Assembly: GCA_030647205.1 (NCBI GenBank)
Contig: JAUSJO010000007.1
Span: 1 to 5,685 of the forward strand
DNA: 5,685 nucleotides
DNA from: a bacterium
GTDB taxonomy: Bacteria; Patescibacteria; CPR2; UBA1875; JAJYID01
Direction: 5' to 3'
The notes under the pieces are model-generated. The model saw nothing but the letters and a program-made list of their open reading frames with translations. It did no database searches and was not told the origin of the DNA. Shown here piece by piece: positions 1 through 5,404 of the stretch; positions within the stretch are counted from its first letter, which is position 1; each line of letters starts with the position of its first letter. The translations under genes and the position numbers were made by a program.

Positions 1-99
1 TTATGGCGGCGACAAAGTGTCGGATTGCAGCTCACTCAGGTTTGAAAAAATGAACTCGCTAGAACGCTCAGACAACATTCTTTTCAAATCTTCGTTCAC
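1..99 (-). CDS. Possible small ORF or gene fragment, function unknown
   Basis: A 32-codon frame begins with GTG at 99-97 and ends with TAA at 3-1. Its GTG is preceded on the minus strand by GCGAGGG (110-104), a reasonable ribosome binding site about 5 nt from the start. The frame is open further upstream to a TGA at 153-151, but I see no better start. The product begins MNEDLKRMLSERSSEF and is hydrophilic, rich in Ser, Glu and Leu, with no membrane segment. I recognise no family. It would be transcribed divergently from the HIT gene. It could be a small protein, the truncated or frameshifted 5' part of a gene that continues left of the window, or chance. The start context is the main support. 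Confidence 0.27.
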   Translation of the reverse strand: MNEDLKRMLSERSSEFIFSNLSELQSDTLSPP

Positions 100-175
100 T
101 TTACCCTCGCTTTGTCTTCGATAGTCGCAAGAGAAATCTCTTTGAAAAAATCATGCCGGGAATACAACTTAGGAT

Positions 176-203
176 TTGCAAAACATTGATCTGAAGATAG
201 AAT
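176..203 (+). promoter_or_regulatory. Candidate sigma-70-type promoter for the HIT-array operon
   Basis: TTGCAA (176-181) and TAGAAT (198-203) are separated by 16 nt and lie about 20 nt upstream of the HIT start codon. Both hexamers resemble bacterial -35 and -10 consensus with one or two mismatches. In AT-rich DNA such matches are common by chance. The implied transcript leader would be short, just enough for the ribosome binding site at 211-216. Confidence 0.25.
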
Positions 204-210
204 AGGTACA

Positions 211-216
211 AAGGAG
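211..216 (+). promoter_or_regulatory. Ribosome binding site of the HIT gene
   Basis: AAGGAG lies 6 nt before the ATG at 223, a near-ideal Shine-Dalgarno element. It fixes the HIT start. It contrasts with most of the array genes downstream, which lack any such element. Confidence 0.8.
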
Positions 217-222
217 AAAATA

Positions 223-573
223 ATGAGTGACAATAGAGTTGAGACTTGTGTATTTTGCCAGATAGCAGATGGCAAGATTCCGGCAACATACCTATATCAA
301 GATGAGGATATAATGATTATTGAGAATATTCATCCTGTGGCGAAGGTGCATGTTTTGGTTATTCCCAAAAATCACATAGTTTTGAATGAAATCCAAGATT
401 CTGAAGAGTTCCTTGGCAGACTTTTGCTTAAAGCGCGGGAAGCGGCAGAGAAAAAAGGCATTAAAGAAAGCGGTTATCGGATTATTGTTAATACCGGTAA
501 AGATGCGCAGGCTGACTTTGAGCATCTTCATCTGCATGTACTCGGAGGAGAAAAGCTTTCGGATAGCCTTTAA
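223..573 (+). CDS. HIT (histidine triad) family protein, HINT-like
   Basis: This 116-aa protein has the hallmarks of HINT-branch HIT proteins, which hydrolyse nucleoside phosphoramidates and related nucleotide conjugates in the cytoplasm. Cys9 and Cys12 form the CxxC (CVFC) that, with His51 (PKNH) and a triad His, can bind zinc in this branch. His37 and His43 lie in the conserved IHPVAKVHVLVIPKNH strand-turn. The triad HxHxH is His101, His103, His105 followed by VLGG; by family analogy His103 is the nucleophile. Its length is typical. One oddity: the usual GQ before the triad reads QA (residues 96-97, in DAQADFEH), so the conserved Gln one turn before the triad is displaced. A strong AAGGAG site supports the ATG. 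The gene ends 18 nt before array copy 1 and is probably co-transcribed with it. The family call is firm; substrate is not known. Confidence 0.93.
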   Translation: MSDNRVETCVFCQIADGKIPATYLYQDEDIMIIENIHPVAKVHVLVIPKNHIVLNEIQDSEEFLGRLLLKAREAAEKKGIKESGYRIIVNTGKDAQADFEHLHLHVLGGEKLSDSL

Positions 574-591
574 AAAGTTTATGATAGTGTT

Positions 592-1545
592 ATGCTCGAA
601 GTAAACGAAACAAATCCGGAAGCGTCTAATGAAGAACTCTCAAACTTGAAGGGGGCTCTTCAGCAAGCTTTGGATGATGGCGACATGCAAAGAGCGGGTG
701 AAATTAGGATTGAAATAATGCCGCATCTTAGGGCTCTGCAGGAGGAGATAAAAGTTACTCCCGAGGAAGCAAAAGAAATAATGGGAGAAGAGTTCTTTGG
801 TCCGGAAGAGGTTGAACTGGCTCTTGGTCAGCCGATTGACCGCAGAGACATCCCGACAATTCCATTTCCTGAAGAAGACCTTAAAAGAGCCAAGGAAATG
901 GGACAATTTTTGATTTTAAGGGTCAATAAAACTGCTCGCGGAGAAAGCTTAAGGGGTTGGAAAATTTATGAAGAACTAAAAGGCGCCTACCTGAATGAAG
1001 AGGGAAAACGCAATTTAAGAAACACTCAAATTCATCCTTTATCTTTAGAAACAGTTAGCGAAGAAACGCCCGAAAAAGGCTGGGCCCTTGTCTCTAAAGA
1101 AGTTTTGGTAACATCAAAAAATAACTGTTATGACGTACAGACAAGTGCGCTTTTAAGTGAACTGATAGCGGCAAAATCATCCGGTTTATCGGATATTGAG
1201 AAAAAGGCAATGGGAGAGTTATTTGAAAAATCAGACCTGATTCTTAAGCTTCAAGAAAGTGCAAAAGGAGAGGATGTTGTGCAAGCGATAGATATTCTGG
1301 AAAGCCTGGAGGGAAACAAAATGTTAAGGCCATCAATAACCGAAGTTTTTTATGATATGTTCGTTTGTTATAAAACTAGAGGAGAACGGCTGTATCAAGG
1401 ACAGGAGATATGGACAAAAAGCCGTAATTCAGATAAACAGGGTTTTTTATCTATTGATAATTCTAGGAATTCATTATCAATACTTTGCCCTTACCCTGCA
1501 TATAAAGACAATTACTTAGGAACAGTTTTCTCTCGTCGAAGTTAA
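592..1545 (+). CDS. Tandem-array paralog, copy 1 (unknown function)
   Basis: This 317-aa protein is the first and one of the more divergent members of the array. Its N-terminus (MLEVNETNPEASNEELS) aligns with the MKETNET...EESNEELS start of the others, which supports the ATG at 592 although no Shine-Dalgarno precedes it. Visible motifs are KEIMGEEFFGPEE (61-73), IPTIPF (87-92), FLILRV (106-111), GWALVSKE (163-170), LRPSITEVFYD (245-255), IWTKSR (273-278) and terminal SRRS (314-317). Residues about 112-158 have no clear match in the other copies. No signal peptide or membrane helix is seen. In residues 18-27 it carries the NLKGALQQAL variant, shared only with copy 5. I recognise no characterised family; similar hypothetical proteins occur, from memory, in Patescibacteria. 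Being first after the HIT gene, it is probably translated from the same message. Confidence 0.85.
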   Translation: MLEVNETNPEASNEELSNLKGALQQALDDGDMQRAGEIRIEIMPHLRALQEEIKVTPEEAKEIMGEEFFGPEEVELALGQPIDRRDIPTIPFPEEDLKRAKEMGQFLILRVNKTARGESLRGWKIYEELKGAYLNEEGKRNLRNTQIHPLSLETVSEETPEKGWALVSKEVLVTSKNNCYDVQTSALLSELIAAKSSGLSDIEKKAMGELFEKSDLILKLQESAKGEDVVQAIDILESLEGNKMLRPSITEVFYDMFVCYKTRGERLYQGQEIWTKSRNSDKQGFLSIDNSRNSLSILCPYPAYKDNYLGTVFSRRS

Positions 1546-1716
1546 AGTTTAATAGAAAAACCATGAAAGAAACAAACGAAACAACAGCAGAAGAATCAAA
1601 CGAAGAGCTCTCAACACTCAAAGAGTCTCTTCGTGAAGCTCTGAATGATGGTGATATGCAAAGAGCGGATGAACTGAGAGATCAAATATCACCTCATTTA
1701 GAAGTGCTAAAAGAGG
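1534..1716 (+). repeat. Junction plus 5' block shared with 3430-3612
   Basis: This 183-nt block covers the last codons of copy 1, the gap and the first 51 codons of copy 2. I count 9 mismatches against 3430-3612 (end of copy 3, gap, start of copy 4), about 95 percent identity, whereas the flanking coding sequence is much less similar. It crosses a gene boundary, so it reflects DNA exchange or duplication rather than protein constraint alone. Confidence 0.85.
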
Positions 1717-2501
1717 AGATTGAAATTTCTCCCGAGACCGCAAGGAAGATTATGGGTGAGGGAGGGTACTTTGGTCCCGAAGAGGCAGAAAAAGCTTTTA
1801 AGCTAAACATTGATGCAAAAGATATCCCAAAAATTCCTTTCGATAGGGAGGACCTAGAGTCTGCAAAAAACCTGGGAGATATTCTCGTCCTAAGAGTAGA
1901 CAAGGATTCAGATGGCGACCCCCTTACTATGGAAAGAATGGAGGAGATAACTAGTTTTGATGGAATCTCCCCTTCAAGATATGCACACAACTGGTGGTGG
2001 GACGAAGCGGTATTTAATAGAGAGACACCAAGGACCGGGTGGGCCATAATATCCGGGAGACCAATGATGGCTACTGCTGGGACGGACTACTTAGAGCAGA
2101 CTGAAATTTTAGTTGGGTCATTTTTTGCTAACGAGTTTCTTGGAAGGAGTCTGCCGCAGGAGTATCAAGAAGCAGTCCGTGAACTAGAGGAAAAAAAGGA
2201 TAAAATTAAGGACCTGATGTCTCAACAAATTCTGGATCTCACGGTATCAAAGACGTTAGTAGATCTTAAAATCAACCGTTTGCTTCGTCCTACGCCGGTG
2301 GAGGTTGCTTATGATCGTTTTTTGCATGATTCTCGTAAAAAGAAGAGAGAAAAACCTCTTTACGGTGGCAATACAATTTGGACTAATGGATTTATGCCTG
2401 ATCGTGGGATAGTCGGTATGGGTGGGCAAAAGGTTTTTGCCAGGCCAGCAAACGGGTTGGTCAGCGGAGATTTTTTTGCTGCAATGTCGAGGAGGAGTTA
2501 A
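1563..2501 (+). CDS. Tandem-array paralog, copy 2 (unknown function)
   Basis: This 312-aa paralog starts with MKETNETTAEESNEELS, identical in style to copies 4 and 5, which fixes the ATG 17 nt after copy 1. Motifs are IMGEGGYFGPEE (63-74, with one extra residue), IPKIPF (88-93), ILVLRVDK (107-114), GWAIIS (159-164), YLEQTEI (176-182), LRPTPVEVAYD (241-251), TIWT (271-274) and terminal SRRS (309-312). A WWW run at 144-146 falls in the variable central stretch. Residues 252-268 are strongly basic (DSRKKKREK). Its first 51 codons are almost identical in DNA to copy 4, yet the rest is diverged, which points to recombination. Its last codons are TCG AGG AGG AGT, so the conserved SRRS tail doubles as the ribosome binding site of copy 3. 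Function is not recognisable; it is predicted soluble. Confidence 0.87.
   Translation: MKETNETTAEESNEELSTLKESLREALNDGDMQRADELRDQISPHLEVLKEEIEISPETARKIMGEGGYFGPEEAEKAFKLNIDAKDIPKIPFDREDLESAKNLGDILVLRVDKDSDGDPLTMERMEEITSFDGISPSRYAHNWWWDEAVFNRETPRTGWAIISGRPMMATAGTDYLEQTEILVGSFFANEFLGRSLPQEYQEAVRELEEKKDKIKDLMSQQILDLTVSKTLVDLKINRLLRPTPVEVAYDRFLHDSRKKKREKPLYGGNTIWTNGFMPDRGIVGMGGQKVFARPANGLVSGDFFAAMSRRS
2489..2497 (+). promoter_or_regulatory. Ribosome binding site of copy 3, inside the copy 2 stop region
   Basis: GAGGAGGAG lies within the last codons of copy 2, with AGGAGG 7 nt before GTG at 2503. It decides the start of copy 3. An ATG at 2501-2503 overlaps the TAA but is followed at once by TGA, and a longer in-frame ATG at 2422 would add 27 residues encoded in the copy 2 region and matched by no other copy. 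Confidence 0.75.
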
Positions 2502-2502
2502 T

Positions 2503-3441
2503 GTGAATAATAAAGAACAAATCAATCATCCTGAAGAATCAAATGAAGAGCTCTCAACACTCAAAGAGTCTCTTCGACAGGCCCTAGGTGAGGGTGATAT
2601 GAAAAGAGCGGGTGAGCTAAGGGAAAAGATAATGCCCCATCTTGAAGCGGTGAAAGACGAAGTCATGTTGCCTTCCGAAAGGGCAAAGGAAATTATGGGG
2701 AAAGATTTCTTTGGTCCGGATGAAATTAAAAAGGCACTTGGGATTGAAATAGATGAAGTACCAGTCATTCCTTTTACACGCAGTGAACTAGAAAGGGCCA
2801 AGGAATTAGGACAAACTCTTATTCTAAGGACAGGGAAAGCTTCTGACGGTGGACCGTTGACGATGGAGAAAATTGGCGAGTTACTTTCAGGTAAGGACAA
2901 AGATGGTGGAAAACTTTTATATGGAGATGATTGGTATGAGAATGAAAAGTTTTATATAGAAGAAACAGCCAAGCTTGGTTGGGCTCTGGTCTCCAAGGAA
3001 ACTATACCGGGTTCAAATGGTGAGAAATATCTTGAACAAACCGAGATTATTGTTGACTATCTTAAGGATCAAGTTTTTCTAAATAGATCTGTACCAGTAG
3101 AGTATCAGGCAGCTATAGATGAGTTCGAATCACAAAAGTCATCTATAGCGAGCTTGGCAGAAGGTGACTGGCAAGCTGCTGCCAAAAAACTAGAAGATCT
3201 TTCTATTAGTCAGCTGACAAGGCAAACACCAGTTGAGGTGTTGTATGATGTTATTGCAGTTTATCAAAATATCGACGAAAGACTACTTCTAGATAAATAC
3301 ACTTGGACCTCACGGCGCGACTCTAGCGGCGGGATAGTTACTGTTGGCACTTTCAATGCTGAGGGGTTGTATATTGGTAGCGATCGTCCTGGCTATCAGT
3401 ACGGTAGTACTCTGGGCGTTTCTTTTTCCCGTCGAAGTTAA
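2503..3441 (+). CDS. Tandem-array paralog, copy 3 (unknown function), GTG start
   Basis: With the GTG at 2503 the product is 312 aa, the same length as copies 2 and 5, and the N-terminus (MNNKEQINHPEESNEELS) aligns with theirs. This copy is closest to what I regard as the family consensus: AKEIMGKDFFGPDE (61-74), VPVIPF (86-91), LILRT (106-110), DGGPLTMEK (115-123), GWALVSKE (159-166), YLEQTEI (176-182), QLTRQTPVEVLYD (237-249), YTWTSRR (266-272) and SFSRRS (307-312). The C-terminal 45 residues look like a series of short strands rich in Gly, Ser, Tyr and Asp. The stop of copy 2 and this start are 1 nt apart, so translation is probably coupled. No transmembrane segment or catalytic signature is seen. 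Family function is unknown. Confidence 0.87.
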   Translation: MNNKEQINHPEESNEELSTLKESLRQALGEGDMKRAGELREKIMPHLEAVKDEVMLPSERAKEIMGKDFFGPDEIKKALGIEIDEVPVIPFTRSELERAKELGQTLILRTGKASDGGPLTMEKIGELLSGKDKDGGKLLYGDDWYENEKFYIEETAKLGWALVSKETIPGSNGEKYLEQTEIIVDYLKDQVFLNRSVPVEYQAAIDEFESQKSSIASLAEGDWQAAAKKLEDLSISQLTRQTPVEVLYDVIAVYQNIDERLLLDKYTWTSRRDSSGGIVTVGTFNAEGLYIGSDRPGYQYGSTLGVSFSRRS

Positions 3442-3612
3442 AGTTTAACAGAAAAGCTATGAAAGAAACAAACGAAACAATAGCAGAAGAATCAAATGAA
3501 GAACTCTCAACACTCAAAGAGTCTCTTCGTGAAGCTCTGAATGACGGTGATATGCAAAGAGCGGGTGAACTAAGAGATCAAATATCACCTCATTTAGAAG
3601 TGCTAAAAGAGG
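3430..3612 (+). repeat. Junction plus 5' block shared with 1534-1716
   Basis: This is the second member of the 183-nt pair: end of copy 3, the gap and the first 51 codons of copy 4. Similarity stops abruptly at 3613, where copy 4 reads GGACTT and copy 2 reads GAGATT. Confidence 0.85.
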
Positions 3613-4439
3613 GACTTACGGTATCTCTCGAAAAAGCAAGCGAGATCTTGGGGAATGATTTCTTAGGTCCGGAAGAAGTCGGGAATGTTTTGCGTACAAA
3701 GATAGAAAAAGAAAAGGTGCCGGATATACCCTTTTCAATAAAAGAGCTTGAAAAGGCAAAAGAGCTTGGCCAGGCACTGATACTTAGAGTTGATAAGTTA
3801 GGTGACAATATTGAAAATTTGCCTTTAAATATGCTGACAATCAATGGGATTATCAGTAGTGCCGGGAAGGGGAGCCTAGAAAGAAACTGCAAATTAAATC
3901 CAATTAGACTTGAAGATGAGTATAATGAGGCCTTTTTTATTGATGAGACACCTCGCAAGGGCTGGGCCCTGGTCGGGACAAGTTGTGTGCCCGGTTCTTT
4001 GGATCGTGATATTTTGGGTCAAACCGATATGGTAAAAGAATATTTAGAGAATGAAGTGTTCCCGCAATCCTCGAAAATGCCTTTGGAGTACAAGGACGCG
4101 ATAGACAGCTTTAATAATGCCCGTCCTTTTTTAAAAGATATATGGTATGAAGGTAACAGTAGCTCAGCCAAGAGGTTAGGTGCGGCGCTTGAAAAACAGG
4201 CCATAACACAGCTGACAAGACAAACCCCTGTTGAAGCTTTCTATGATAGTGCAGTTTACTATGCAAATAATGGGGAAAATATGTTTGGTTACAATGGAAT
4301 AATCACAGGAACCAAAGACTCAAGGGGGCATTTTATAATAGTTTACTTACAGCCGGGAGGAAGCGGGACAACACTTGTACATCAAAATGCTTATTTTAAC
4401 CAAGATCATTTGGGAACAAACTTCGCGCGCTGTTCATAA
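3459..4439 (+). CDS. Tandem-array paralog, copy 4 (unknown function), longest and with altered tail
   Basis: At 326 aa this is the longest complete copy. The N-terminal 51 residues are nearly identical to copy 2. Motifs are SEILGNDFLGPEE (61-73), VPDIPF (87-92), LILRVDK (107-113), GWALVG (168-173), GQTDMV (187-192), QLTRQTPVEAFYD (251-263) and NGENMF (271-276). The WT motif of other copies is replaced by IITGT, and the tail is NFARCS instead of FSRRS, the only degenerate terminus among the five. The extra length lies mainly in the central variable stretch (about 114-163) and in the region around 200-245. The start is fixed by homology; the 17-nt gap after copy 3 has no Shine-Dalgarno. It may be drifting or functionally distinct. 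Function is unknown and it is predicted soluble. Confidence 0.86.
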   Translation: MKETNETIAEESNEELSTLKESLREALNDGDMQRAGELRDQISPHLEVLKEGLTVSLEKASEILGNDFLGPEEVGNVLRTKIEKEKVPDIPFSIKELEKAKELGQALILRVDKLGDNIENLPLNMLTINGIISSAGKGSLERNCKLNPIRLEDEYNEAFFIDETPRKGWALVGTSCVPGSLDRDILGQTDMVKEYLENEVFPQSSKMPLEYKDAIDSFNNARPFLKDIWYEGNSSSAKRLGAALEKQAITQLTRQTPVEAFYDSAVYYANNGENMFGYNGIITGTKDSRGHFIIVYLQPGGSGTTLVHQNAYFNQDHLGTNFARCS

Positions 4440-4448
4440 ACAAAAACC

Positions 4449-5387
4449 ATGAAAGAAACAAACGAAACAACAGCAGAAGAATCTAACGAAGAGCTTTCAA
4501 ATCTGAAGGGAGCTCTTCAGCAAGCCTTGGACGAGGGGGATATGCAAAGAGCGGGGAGTCTAAAGGAGAAAATGTTACCACATTTGGAAACTTTAAAGGG
4601 ATTTAAAACGAACGCTGACATTTTTAAGGAAGCAGAAGAAATCATGGGGAAGGACTTTTTAGGCCCTCAAGCGATCGAAAACACATTTGGAATCCATCTC
4701 GAATCAAAAGATGTCCCTAAAATTCCATTTTCTAAGGAAGAGCTGGAAAATGCCAAAATACTTGCTCAGTTTCTTGTGCTCAGAACAGACAAAGCTCCCG
4801 ATGGGAAAGACCTTACAATTATGAAGATGGAAAAAATCGCAAAGGATGTCTCTAAACCTATTATGGTGGGTAGACAGTGTAAGAGGGCATTAAAAAAAGA
4901 AGGACTAATCAACGAACTGCCCCGAAAAGGCTGGGCTCTAGTTACGAAGCATCCGTTGGATTATAATGTGGACGTTATGTCCCATAACGCTACCGTCATT
5001 GGATATTTAAAGAGAAATATTTTTGATGGTCAGGAAATACCAATAGAATACGAAAGGGCTTTCGAGGAGTTTGCTGCCGCATTAGATTTCGTCAAGGATC
5101 TTAGGATCAGAGGGGGAAAGAAATCGGAAAATAATGATATTATAAAAAACTTAAAGATAACAGAGTTAACCAAACCGTCTGTTTCGGAAGTTATATATGA
5201 TAGCTTGGTTTATCAAAAAAATAATGGAATTATACTGCAAAAAGACCTTGCCATTTTAACAAAGAGTTGCCCTCTATCAAAGGGATTTGTTTTTGTGGGG
5301 TCTGGAGAAAATAATTTTTATCTTGATTTTTTTAGTTCCATAAAACATTCGGGCAAGCCGGGAGCGACCCTTTCCCGCCGAAGTTAA
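4449..5387 (+). CDS. Tandem-array paralog, copy 5 (unknown function)
   Basis: This 312-aa paralog has EAEEIMGKDFLGP (61-73), VPKIPF (89-94), FLVLRTDK (108-115), GWALV (161-165), ITELTKPSVSEVIYD (237-251), ILTK (269-272) and terminal SRRS (309-312). Residues 18-27 are of the NLKGALQQAL type shared with copy 1, while residues 44-88 match copy 6 exactly, including a GFKTNADIF segment with a few extra residues that copies 1-4 lack. The protein is therefore a mosaic of two lineages. Its DNA at 4578-4712 is identical to copy 6. The central stretch (about 130-155) is basic and unlike the other copies. The start is supported by the MKETNETTAEESNEE match and by AAAAACC directly before ATG, as in copy 2. 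No Shine-Dalgarno is present and no function is recognised. Confidence 0.87.
   Translation: MKETNETTAEESNEELSNLKGALQQALDEGDMQRAGSLKEKMLPHLETLKGFKTNADIFKEAEEIMGKDFLGPQAIENTFGIHLESKDVPKIPFSKEELENAKILAQFLVLRTDKAPDGKDLTIMKMEKIAKDVSKPIMVGRQCKRALKKEGLINELPRKGWALVTKHPLDYNVDVMSHNATVIGYLKRNIFDGQEIPIEYERAFEEFAAALDFVKDLRIRGGKKSENNDIIKNLKITELTKPSVSEVIYDSLVYQKNNGIILQKDLAILTKSCPLSKGFVFVGSGENNFYLDFFSSIKHSGKPGATLSRRS
4578..4712 (+). repeat. 135-nt block identical to 5534-5668
   Basis: I find no mismatch over 135 nt between copies 5 and 6, including all synonymous positions, while both flanks differ at many sites. It encodes residues 44-88 of both proteins. Confidence 0.92.
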
Positions 5388-5404
5388 ATTTAATATAAAA
5401 AACC

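Larger units (their letters stand above)
100..222. other. Intergenic leader upstream of the HIT gene
   Basis: This is AT-rich sequence between the possible minus-strand frame and the HIT start. No plus-strand frame here resembles a protein and no tRNA-like or terminator-like hairpin is evident. If the minus-strand frame is real, this is a divergent promoter region. Otherwise it is simply the 5' leader of the HIT-array operon. Confidence 0.5.

Noticed and set aside
10..22. Small inverted repeat CGAC-AAAGT-GTCG
   Set aside because: A 4-bp stem with no adjacent T-run on either strand is too weak for a terminator.
41..151. TTTGAAAAAAT present at 41-51 and again at 141-151, exactly 100 nt apart
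   Set aside because: The word is low-complexity and AT-rich, two copies prove nothing, and there is no related flanking sequence.
101..289. Minus-strand frame of 62 codons overlapping the HIT gene start
   Set aside because: It lies antisense to the well-supported HIT coding sequence, and its composition resembles no protein family I know.
2422..2502. Upstream in-frame ATG that would lengthen copy 3 by 27 residues
   Set aside because: The extra residues overlap the end of copy 2 in another frame and match no other copy, whereas GTG at 2503 has an ideal ribosome binding site and gives the family length of 312 aa.
223..5387. Alternative genetic code (TGA as Gly or Trp)
   Set aside because: All six complete plus-strand genes end in TAA and contain no internal TGA, and the copy 3 start region does not need readthrough, so there is no evidence either way.
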